From positions 4,966,125 through 5,030,124 of the forward strand of contig NC_084599.1 of the NCBI RefSeq assembly GCF_033807715.1: a stretch of 64,000 nucleotides of DNA, read 5' to 3'. The first letter of the stretch is position 1, and each line of letters begins with the position of its first letter. A program made the position numbers and the translations under genes. Origin of the DNA: Cololabis saira (taxonomy: Eukaryota > Chordata > Actinopteri > Beloniformes > Belonidae). Of this stretch, positions 25,422-37,400 are shown one piece after another. Under the pieces are notes generated by a model. The model made no database searches. It had not been told where the DNA came from and saw only the letters and a program-made list of their open reading frames with translations.

Positions 25422-28400
25422 TCATACATTCTGGATTCATTACAAATCAACTGAAATATTACAAGCCTTTTATTATTTTAATATTGCTGATTATGGTTTA
25501 CAGTTTAAGATTAAGATTCCCAGAATATTCAAATTTTTTGAGATAGGATATTTGAGTTTTCTTAAACTGTAAGCCATGATCAGCAATATTAAAATAATAT
25601 AAGGCTTGTAATATTTCAGTTGATTTGTAATGAATCCAGAATGTATGACATTTTTGTAATTGCATTACAGAAAATCACAATATTCTAATTTTCTGAGACA
25701 GTCCTGTATGTGGACAAATAAGTTGTGGTTGAAAAATCATGTAATATCTTGGATTCATGATGTCTGTAAAGAAATAAGAGTCCTCTGGTCCCCTCCGTTT
25801 TTTCTGATTTGAGGGTTTCAAATCAGGAAAAGGGTTTTTTCAATTGAATTGAATTGAAATTGTACAGAACAGAGAGGAAAGTTTTTGCATCTGCCTTCGT
25901 AAAGACGTTTGTTCTTGAGGTTAATACATCTTTGTTCTTCCTCTGGCTTCCAGGGCAGAGACGGTTTACGAGGATATGAAGCAGAGATATGGACCCCAGG
26001 GCTGTTACCTTCTGAAGGTGAACTCCCGTTCCTCCTCGGCTGGAGAGGAGGAGCAGATCCCCGACCCCTGGAGTCAGTACCTGCACAAGAACAACCTCCG
26101 GAACCAGGTAAGCGCTGGACTAACCTCAGTTAAGCTGCATGACAACTCCAGCTGGAGAGAAAAGCAGCAGAGGTGATGGAGCCCCCGGCTGCAAACGTGT
26201 TCCAGGACGTTTTACTGCAGGAAAGTAGAGCATTGTTTAGAGCTGGAGGCTACAAAGACAAACATGCAGACCTGCACATCCTGGGATGCTTCCTTCTTGC
26301 AAGCCTGGAATCAGAAATACAGTAATCCCTGGTTTTTCGCGGGGGTTACGTTCCAAAAAGAACTTGTGATAAGTGAAATCCGCGAAGTAGCAACATTTTA
26401 TGTTTTTTACAATTATTATGCAAGGCTTCAAATTGGGGAGATCAGCCCACCGATCACCCACCGTGACCCGATTATTTGGATTTGAACATGAGAAAATGAA
26501 AAATGTTTATGAAAAAAAATACAATAAGTACAGTAGGACAGATTGTGACTGGTGTGTATTTCACTGCTCTTCTGATGCTGCTGCATCCTGACTCGCTCTG
26601 TAGCGTCTTTTTCTTCTAAATTCCCCGGTGCAGGTGTGTTTTTTCCAGAGAAGAACATAGTTATGGGTCGTTGTTGTCGCTCTTTTTTCTTTTTTTTATG
26701 TGGACCCCAGGAAGATTAGCAACCGCCGCAGTGGAAGCTAATGGGGATCCGAATAAAGATTTCAGATTTTCAGTTAAAAACAACATGCTCAACCAACAGA
26801 GCATGAAAACCTGGCTATATAGGCCAGTAGCCTATTTGCCACTATTGTAGCCTATTTGCTGAACTGGCAGCGCATCGGCTCTGCAGCTACAACACAATAA
26901 TGAACAATTTAACTGTACAAAGTGGCAACTAAACATAAACACAAACAGCAGAGGTGTTAATATACTGCATGACATAGCTTATATCAAAGAGAAAAAACTA
27001 AAATAACTAATCAGAGAACTGTTTAGCCATTGTTGTGGTGATAAAGACCGGCTAAAGGTAGCTCAATATGTCGGAACCAAAGCAATCAATTATGTCCCGA
27101 GGCTCGATCCCTGCAACTTGTTTCAAAAGTTCTGTTTTAATCTGAAGAAAAAAAATAAAGGCTGAACACAAGTCAACAACAAATCACGTTTATATTTATA
27201 ACTTTTCTCATAATTTTTTTAGAATATGTTTATGTGAAACCTGTATTTTGATCAAAGTTGGCTGGGAGGACCAGTGAGTAATGGACCGTTACTGGCTATG
27301 CCTCTGCTTCTTCAGTGTAGGTGGTAATGTCTAAAACTGTCCCAGGCAGCCAAAAATAATCAAATGTGTCATTTCTATTTCATGGTTATTTCTGAATAAA
27401 TAAATACCACCTGCAGCAACACTGCCCGTCAGTTTAGATCAGCGTCTGAACAGGCATCTCAAGCAGGATGAATCCACCTGAATGACACACTGCAAAAACT
27501 CAAAATCTTACCAGGAATATTTGTCTTATTTCTAGTTAAAATGTCTCATCTTTAGTCAAAAAATCTCATTACACTTAAAACAAGAGTCATTACCAGAAAA
27601 ATAACTTATTTGACAATTTTCACCTTTTTCAAGTAAATTTTCACTTGAAATAAGTAGAAAAATCTGCCAGTGGGACAAGATTTATCTTCTCATTACAAGC
27701 AAAACAATCTTGTTCCACTGGCAGATTTTTCTACTTATTTCAAGTGAAAATCTACTTGAAACAGGTGAAAATTGTTGTTTTTTCCAGTGATAAGTCTTGT
27801 TTTAAGTGTAATCAGATTTTATTTGACTAAAAATGAGACATTTTAACTAGAAATAAGACAAATATTCTTGTTAAGATTTAGAGTTGTTGCAGTGCAGACA
27901 TGGTCACATTACAATGCCGCTCGGCTAGGAACCCGGAGTCTCAGGCTGGTTAGGACATCCAGTCCAAACCCGGAGTAACAAACACATGTTCTGCTGCATC
28001 ACATTGAGATAAGATGCTCCTTATCTTTGTTTTCCAATTTGACAAAGGTGAAGGAAAGCAGATTGAAACGGTGTATTTCCTGACTGGGTTGAAGAATGAA
28101 TGTGGTTCTGACCTGACCCGACTCCTCCCCCTGGATGACGAACTAATGTTGTTGTGTTGCAGGACGTCCTGGATCTGACTCCAGCTGCTGCTGAGAACAG
28201 TGTTGATGCCACGGAAGTGGACGACGGCTACTCGGAGGAGCGAGGTCGGTCCCCTCCGCTGCTTTCTCTCTCTCTCCACCCTTGGCATGTCAGCTGCTCG
28301 TTGCAGTCAGGGTTTGCTTCTCTTCTGGTGCTTTTCCACTAGTACCTACTCAGCCCGACTCCACTCACCTCGCCCTCGTTTCTTTTCAATACCCGGATCA

Positions 28401-31400
28401 GAAGTAGGAGGTTGGAGTGAAGACAACAACACTAAAGATGTAGAACCTGGAGGAGATGATAGATGTGCTGCTGGATCTGTGGCTTCTGTTCCATATCAAG
28501 TTAAAAAATGAGAGTGAGAGAAACTTCAAGCTTATAGTTTGTCTCATTGCTGCTGAAAAGTCAGCTGGAGCCGTGAGCAGCTATGAAGAGACAGAGCTCC
28601 TGGTAGATCTGATCGTTCCTTATCTCCATCTAGATCTTTTTAATTCTCTCCTCAGCACCAGGTTTATGAACATCTGACCCTCAGAGTTGGATCATCAAAC
28701 AGACTTTTGCTTCCATTACCTGTCGAAGTCGCTGATTTCCGCCTCCTGACTCACCTTAGACCCCTAGTGGAAAAGCGCAAAGGCGAGTCGGGCTGAGTAG
28801 GTACTAGTGGCAAAGCGCTATTCTTTCCCTTCTTTTTAGTCTTTCTTCATGGTATCAGTAGATGATGATGGACCAAATTTAGACTCAGTCTGTGATTCTC
28901 TAGCACAAGTTCACAGGCGGGCGGTTGACTTTTTTCAACACGTACACGTGACTGCCGTGTTTCCTTGTTTTGGTAAGATATTCATCGGCGTGGTCAAGTT
29001 GCTTTAGTGCCACATTAAGGTTTTGAGCTCCATCCTCTCTGGCTTTGTTCACCTCCGGCTGCCCCACAGTCCGTGTCTTGTGTACCTTCAGGAGCAGGGC
29101 TGGGGATCCATTCAAATGTCAAGAATCCATTTGATTCCGATTCTTAAGATTCAGAATTGATTATCAAGATTTGATTCGATTCGATTTGATTCCGATATTG
29201 ATTTGGGTTATTGTTATTAAAACAGTTTTTTGAGCTGTTGCATGAATTATATGACTGTAGTTCTGCAACATAGTAATACTAGTATTATATTGAGATTCAA
29301 CAGCAAGTAAGTGCGTGTGTGTGTGCAGATGGAGCTGTAGAAGCCGGCAGCCCGGACACCCATCCTCTCCAGCTGGATGCAGACAGCAGCTCGGCCAGTC
29401 TGCGCACTCTCAACGACGTCAGCATGGACCTGAAGAAAGGCCCGAGGGATCCGGACAGCGCGGCAGGAGGAGGTGGAGGGGGAGGAGGTGGAGGCCACGG
29501 CGCCTGCCTCACCCTCAACGACCACGACCACATCCGACAGTTCATCCAGGAGTTCACCTTCAGGGGGCTGCTGCCGCACATCGAGAAGAACATCCGGCAG
29601 CTCAACGACCAGGTACGCTCCTCTGCAGCGCCGCTGGCCGGGGCTGGGGATCCGCTCTAATATCAACAATCCATTCCATTCCCATTCTTAAGATTTAGAA
29701 TCCATTATCAAGATTTGATCCCATCCGATTCCGATATTGATTTGGGTTAGTGTTATTAAAACTGTTTTTTGAGCTGTTGCATGAATTATATATGGAACAG
29801 TATCAGGGCCATGCAGGAGAAAAAATATTTGAGGGGAAGATTATTTTTTTTTATCGTGCACTTTGAGAAAAAAGTCAAAATGTCAAGATTAATGTTGAAA
29901 TACAATTTCAAGGATAAAGTCTAAATTTCGTGAGTAAAGTCGAAATTTTTCTCAACATTTCAACTTTCATTCACAAAATTTTTACTTTTTTCTTGAAATT
30001 GTATTTTAACATTATTCTTGACATTTCAACTTTTTTCTCGAAGTGCATAATGAAAAAAATCTTCCTCCTCTAAAACATTATTTTTTATTTTTATCCTGCC
30101 TGGCCCTAATACTCTTCTGTAATTATATGACTGTAGTCCTGCAACATATTACTACTAGTATTATATTGAGATTCAACAGCAAGTATTGCAGCTAATGATG
30201 CTGTAAGGACCAATCAGCTCCCAGAATGCTGATAGAACTGCTTTCAGAAACATCTGAGGGGCAGAATTACCAAACAGATCCAGGGAGGAAACAGAGACGG
30301 ATGAAATCAGTTTTAGTTTTTAACACATTCCATTTTAATGTTTTTCCATGTAACCTCAAAACAGTAAATAAAGTAATGAAATATAGACAATAATAATTAT
30401 TATTTATGCAATTATAACTTTAAAGATATTTAAAGGCAAAAACATTGTGTCCAACAAAACATTCCTTTTTTGGGCATAAACAAAAAATTACCAAACTGTA
30501 ATGATGAAAAAAATTCGATCTTTAGACATACCAATCGATTTTTAGGAATTCATATGAGAATCAATTTAGAATCGGAAAATCGATTTTTCCCAACACAGGC
30601 CTTCCGTTGACACGTCGCATCATCCAGTGTCAGAGCAACACCAGGGGCCGCGGCCCCGGTACCACTTTACAGCGGACGGTGGTTTCCATGACAAGAATGG
30701 TTACAACGGCATGCTGGGAGTGTTGCAGGACTACACAAGCTCATGGAAGTGGCTGTGGTGTCTAACCGTAATCATATCATGACACAATAAAACATACAGA
30801 AATGCAACATACAATCTTAAGACGGAGTAAAAAATAAATAGAATAAAAAGTGTCAGCACACTCCTGGGTATTAAAAGCCATTCTAAATAAATAGGTTTTA
30901 AGCCTTGATTTAAAAAGGCCCAGGTCAGAGACGGTGTGTAGTTGCAGGGAGCTTGTTCCAGACCCCGGGGGGGTGGGGGGGGGGGGGGGGGGGGGGTTGA
31001 AAAGGCTGCGTCCCCCCAGCGCTTGAACTTTGACCTGGGGACTTCCAACAACAGTTGAGGATCTCAGCGTCCTGCCAGGTTCACGCACCGTTAAAAGCTC
31101 CCATAAATAGGGCGGGGCAGGCCGTTGAGGGCTTTAAAAACGAACATTAAAAGTTTAAAATCCAGTCTAAAATGGACAGCAAGCCAATGGAGTGAATAGA
31201 GGACCGGAGTAATGTGCCCCCGTCTTTTAGTGTTAGTTAAAAGACGGGCAGCTGCATTCTGCACTAGTTGAAGGCTAATAGAGGACTTGGAGACGCCAAC
31301 ATATACTGCATTACAATAGTCTGATCTGGAGCTGATTAGAGCATGAACAGCTTTGTCCAGGTCGTGACGATTTAAAAAAGATTTCACTTTGGCTAGGAGG

Positions 31401-34400
31401 CGTAACTGATAAAAACTTACCCTAACAACATTATCCACTTGTCAGTCAAATTTGAAAAAAACTATCAAAAATCCCACCCCGTAGATTTGAGAGGATTGAT
31501 CAGCTTCTGGCTGGGCTTTAACCCCGAGGACCAGACTGGAACAAAGCTGTGACCTGGTTCTTGGAGATGGTTCTGTCCCCCTGACCCTGACCTCTCTCTG
31601 TCCACAGCTGGTCTCCAGGAAGGGCCTGAGCCGCTCGCTCTTCACGGCCACCAAGAAGTGGTTCGGCGGAGGGAAAGCTCCGGAGAAGAGCATCAGTGAA
31701 CCCAAGAGCACGTGCGGCCTGCTGTAAGCTGCTCCTGGTCCCAGACTGAGGTTGAGGTGTGTGTACGGGGCTGATGTGACGTGTCCCCCTGCCCCCAGGT
31801 ATCCCCCCGAGGCCCCTGAGCTGCAGATCAGGAAGATGGCCGACCTGTGCTTCCTGGTGCAGCACTACGAGCTGGCCTACAGCTGCTACCACACCGCCAA
31901 GAAGGACTTCCTGTCGGACCAGGCCATGCTGTACGCCGCAGGAGCGCTGGTGAGAACGCACACACGCCAGGAGTTGTATCATCTCACTTCACCTCCTGTT
32001 ACTGATGAAAGTCCTGAGTTCCTCTCCTCTCCTCTCTATGCAGGAAATGGCTGCGGTGTCGGCCTTCCTGCAGGGTGGAGCCCCCCGGCCGTATCCAGCC
32101 CACTACATGGACACTGCCATCCAGACGTACCGAGACGTCTGCAGGTGAGACGGACCGCAGCTCCGGAGCTTTAACGCCACTTCTCTGTTGTCGGGTCCAG
32201 ACTGACACCCTCAGCAACTCGGCTAAATCTGCTGCATATTAACAAAAGACAGAGATGTCAGTTCAGGTTAAATACTTGCAAGAAGAGAGGTCAGAGAACA
32301 TACAGTTACAATCCTCCAAACATCTGTCCATCTCTGCCTCCTCTCCTCTTTTTATTCATTTGGGAAGGCCCTGGTTACACGAGCACGAGCAGCAGGGTGG
32401 GGGTTAAGGCTGCTCATGCAAAGTGGGAAATTATTAGCTCACAATAGAAGAATACTAGCAGTCAGTTAATATCTTCAGTCCAAGATGCAGTCAGGCCTCC
32501 CCTTCTGCTGGCACCTGGCTTGGAAGAACACTTTCACATACACACTAATGCTTGATAAGAGGATGTGCGCTACTCCCACATTCCTCTGCGGTGATGTGAA
32601 ACTGCAGCTTCTGTTTCTTTTTTTTTTATATATGTTTTTATTGGCAGACTGTTTCCACAATACAGAGCAAAACAGATGAACATACCTTTTTTTTTTTTTT
32701 TTTCTCCTCCCTCTCCCCATCCCTCCCCCCACAGTTATCGTCATTAATTTTCCCTTGGGAATAGCAAAAAAAATTAAAAATAAAATAAATAATAATAATA
32801 AAAATTAAATAAATAAAAAGATAGTAATATAGTGACATAACAAAACTTAAATAAGAAAATAAAATGAAAACGAAATGTGTTATCTAGAGATTAATAATTA
32901 TTTCTTAGATCAATAATTAGCAATTCCAGTAGTAGTCACAAGTTATACTAGTAAACACTTGAGTTGGAGTGTTGTCATATATCACCCCCAGAGTTATATT
33001 TATACCAATGTATTAGTAATTATTCTGTTACTATTCTTAGGGATAGAAAAACAACAAACAACGAAAAACAAAGACATCAGCTCAGTCCTTTGGAAGTACT
33101 CTCAAATTTTCAAAATAAGTAATAAATGGTTGCCAGCTCGAGAAGAACCTTTCTAATGAACCTCTAATTGTAAACTTAATTTTTTCCAATTTTAAGAAAT
33201 CCATAATCAGTTTCTGTTTCTCCGCAACTTCAGTTGACACGTACAAAACAATTAGTTATGGCATAATCATGAAAAATGATTCCAACATGTGTTCAGGGCT
33301 CTGTTCCTTGGGCCAGACTTCCTTCAGTGTGTTGACATGTCTCTCTCCTGACGGCGTCTCTCATCTCCTCCTCCTCAGGAACATGGTGCTGGCGGAGCGC
33401 TGCGCCCTCCTCAGCGCAGAGATACTCAAGAGTCAGGCCAAGTACTCGGAGGCTGCCACTCTGCTCATCAAGATGACCAGCGAGGTGAGCAGCTCCGCCT
33501 GAGGGTTGAGGGTGTGGAGGTGCGTGGAGGTGCGTGTGGGTGACCTGTGCTGGTTCTGCTGCAGGACTCGGACCTGCGCAGCGCTCTGCTGCTGGAGCAG
33601 GCGGGCCACTGCTTCATCAACATGCGGAGCCCCATGGTGCGCAAGTTCGCCTTCCACATGATCCTGGCCGGCCATCGCTTCAGCAAGGCAGGACAGGTAA
33701 GCCCTCCGGCCGAGTTGCTGCTGCCGTCCGGTGCCCCTGGTGCCGCGGTGAGTCGGCAGAACTCAGAACCTCCAGACTAGAGGGCTGCACGGGGATCAGG
33801 TCCTGCCGGGTCCCGCTGGACCCAACGCAAATCTGGCGGGAACAGGCGGTTTGAACTTTGCTGCGGGCGGCTAAAAAAAACACTGCAGGATCGGGATGTA
33901 GTCTAGTGACAAGATGGAAATCAATGAGGTGGAAAATAAACCTCAAACAAGGTCTTTACAAAACAAAGACCAAGCAAGTCAGATATTTGTAGAAAGTGTG
34001 TTTAGTGTCTGTGGAGCATCTTGGAAGAGACGAGGGATTGGAACCAGCAGTCAGTCAGCAGCATTCTCTTCCTCCACAGATATGTAATGGCCAAGTGAAT
34101 CATTTGTTAAATTAATTAGTTTCATTCATTAACTTTGTTTATTTCATGTTATTTATTAGTGTTATTTGAGCCACTCACAGCTACTCTCGTTGCTATAACC
34201 TCAATCACATAATTGATGCGCGTATAAAAGGAGAAATATCTTGTGGATGATGACAATGATGGATTTGCATCTAAGGGTTCTTTCACTCCTGTCCCGTTTG
34301 GAGCAGTTGTTCCAAAACAGGGAGCGTTTCCCCCTAAAGATCGGTTGGTTTGGTACATGTGAACACAGCAATCACGCTCGGATGCGGGACAAAACAAGCG

Positions 34401-37400
34401 AGCAGATCTCCTAGGAGAGGTTAGGGTTAGGATCTCGGCCCGATTCCATTCCAGACCTGGAGCGGTTTGTTTGCAGTGAGAACAGAATCCACACAGAAAC
34501 ACACACAACTCACTCATAACTGTGGTTACGATGCTCCATGGTTGTTATTTTTCCCGGGGTACGGAAGAGGAAACTCCTTCCACGTTCATTTCTGACCAAT
34601 GAGAGAACAGTTGGTTCATGGCATTTGTTATCAGCTTTGAACCGCTACAGACGGTTGCCTTGTGAACACAAACCCCACAAACGAAAAACGAAACAACCGT
34701 ATCGATTTAGCCCCTGAATCGGAACAAAACAAACGGGCCACAGGTCTGAAAGCACCCTAACTTTGGGTCAGGTGACCTATGAACTGTCAATTATCCATCA
34801 AGCTCCACAATGATCATGTTAACATTAAATCAGATAGATTTGTCTGGGACATTTCTACGGTGGCCGAGACCCGCCATTGCTGAAAATTAAAGAAACGCTG
34901 CAAATAAAAATAAACGCTGCTGCAAATAAAATAAACATTTTGCAAATAAAATGAACGCTGCAAATAAAAACAAACGCAGCTGCAAATAATAAAAAAACGA
35001 TGCAAATAAAAAAGCCACAACGGAAGTGAATAACCGGGGACTATTTTTGCTGATGCACCGGTGTTTTTTACGTGAGAGGAGAAGAAGAAGAAGACGAAGA
35101 GGATGTAAGTGAAAAGGAAGAAATAAGAAGAGCGAGGAATAAGAAGAACGACGAACGAGAAAATAAGTGAAAAGGTTATTGTTCAACGTCGCTACGTGTA
35201 ATTTTTAATGTGCAACACCGGTGCATCAGCAAAAATAGTCCCCGGTAATTCACTTCCGTTGTGGCTTTTTTATTTGCGTCGTTTTTTTTTTTATTTGCAG
35301 CAGCGTTTGTTTCTGTTTGCAGCGTTTATTTTATTTTCAGCAATGCCGGGTCTCGGCCACCGTACATTTCTCTTGCGGGACGGGAGAAGAAACAAAAGCA
35401 ATGCATCTCTATTATTGTGCAGCATGAATTCTCAGAGTTTTGTGGATGTGGGCGGGAGGGGATATAAACACTGCGGGTGCTGGCGGTAATGGTCAGAAAT
35501 GCAGCGGGAGCGGGCTGAAGAAAACAGGAATCAGGGCTCTAGTCCTGACCTCTGGAGAAGATAGGCCCAGAGGTCCTGGTGCCGGTGCTGACTGCTCCTC
35601 CTCCCGTCTCCCAGAGGAAGCACGCGCTGCGCTGCTACACCCAGGCCATGCAGGTGTACAAGGACAGAGGCTGGTCCCTGGCAGAAGACCACATCAACTT
35701 CACCATCGGCCGCCAGTCCTTCACGCTGGGCCAGCAGGACACGGCCGTGGCCGCCTTCAAGCAGATCCTGGTCAACGACAGCCGGCAGCTGGCCACGCAA
35801 CAGGTGGCCTTCCTCAGAGAGTACCTCTACGTGCACAAGGTAAAGAACGCCTCACACGGCCCCCGTACGCCCGGGTCACACATGTTTTCAGGGAGTCAGA
35901 AGTGTGGCACTATGCTGGAGTCATGATCCATCTGCAGTAGCATCAGCAGCCAGACGTAGCATCAAGACACCGCCTCCAACTCTTCTATCCTCCACCAGAC
36001 TCTTCCTACCTCCACCAGACTCTTCTATCCTCCACCAGACTCTTCTTACCTCCACCAGACTCTTCCTACCTCCACCAGACTCTTCCTACCTCCACCAGAC
36101 TCTTCCTACCTCCACCAGACTCTTCCTACCTCCACCAGACTCTTCCTACCTCCACCAGACTCTTCCTACCTCCACCAGACTCTTCCTACCTCCACCAGAC
36201 TCTTCCTACCTCCACCAGACTCTTCCTACCTCCACCAGACTCTTCCTACCTCCACCAGACTCTTCTATCCTCCACCAGACTCTTCTATCCTCCACCAGAC
36301 TCTTCTATCCTCCACCAGACTCTTCCTACCTCCACCAGACTCTTCCTACCTCCACCAGACTCTTCTATCCTCCAAACAGACTCTTCTATCCTCCACCAGA
36401 CTCTTCTTACCTCCGCTAGACTCTTCTATCCTCCGCCAGACTCTTCTATCCCAGGGATTAAAGTTCTCCGTACCTGGTACGGATTTCCGTCCTGGGGATT
36501 TTTTTGGGATATTTTTTTATGAGATCAGCGCAAATCCGACAAAAAATATGAACACCGGGGTGTCTGTAGCGCCGCGGTGACTTGTCGAACGGCGCCCACT
36601 GCAGTCAATCAGCTGTTGGCTGTGCACACACAGTAAAGTTCTCCTCTGGTTTTAGATGCACGTAACCTGACACCTAATAACTCAGCCTAGGCTGAGTTAT
36701 GGTTCTGCGTCAAAACGACGCCGTGCCTACGCATGTGGTTTGCGTCGACGTGTTTTTGATTGTTATTTTATTCTGCATGTAAAGCACCGTGTGTTGCAAT
36801 CAGGCATCAGAATCTTCCGCGGATTTTGGTCTCAGCAAAAAAATTCCGCGGAACGGGGAAAAAAAAAAAAAATTCCCCAAACAACGGACCAGGCCAGAAA
36901 AGAAAAACATAATATTCAAAAAATAAGCGACGTATCTATCCATTCAGAAATCAAAAGCTTCTGTGCGGCGCTGAATGCAGTGTTTTGCGGTGCGGTGTGC
37001 TTCTCATTGAAATGACTGGAGGCAACACGTTGCGGCAGTGAGCAGAGCCGGCAGGGAAAAAAAGTCAACAGTGCCGCGTGTCCGTGTGTAACCTAAATCT
37101 ACCATGGCCTCAGTGTTAGGGCTCGGCCAGGTGGGGCTTTATAAATATATGGGCTTCCGCTTCATAAATGTATTAAATATATGAGCGCGGAGTCGGCGTG
37201 GCGAGGAGCCGGGCGCGCGCCGGCGGACAGTGGATTCGCGCTGTGAAGCCTGAATTATGGTTCCGCGTTAAATCGACGCCGTAGGCCTCAGCATAGGTTA
37301 CGCGGCGAGGCGCGCCGTACGGTGCGTACGGCCGCGTACCCTACGCCGGGTCTGCGTTGGTGTAACGCAGAACCATAACTCAGCGCTAGACCTCGTTGCA

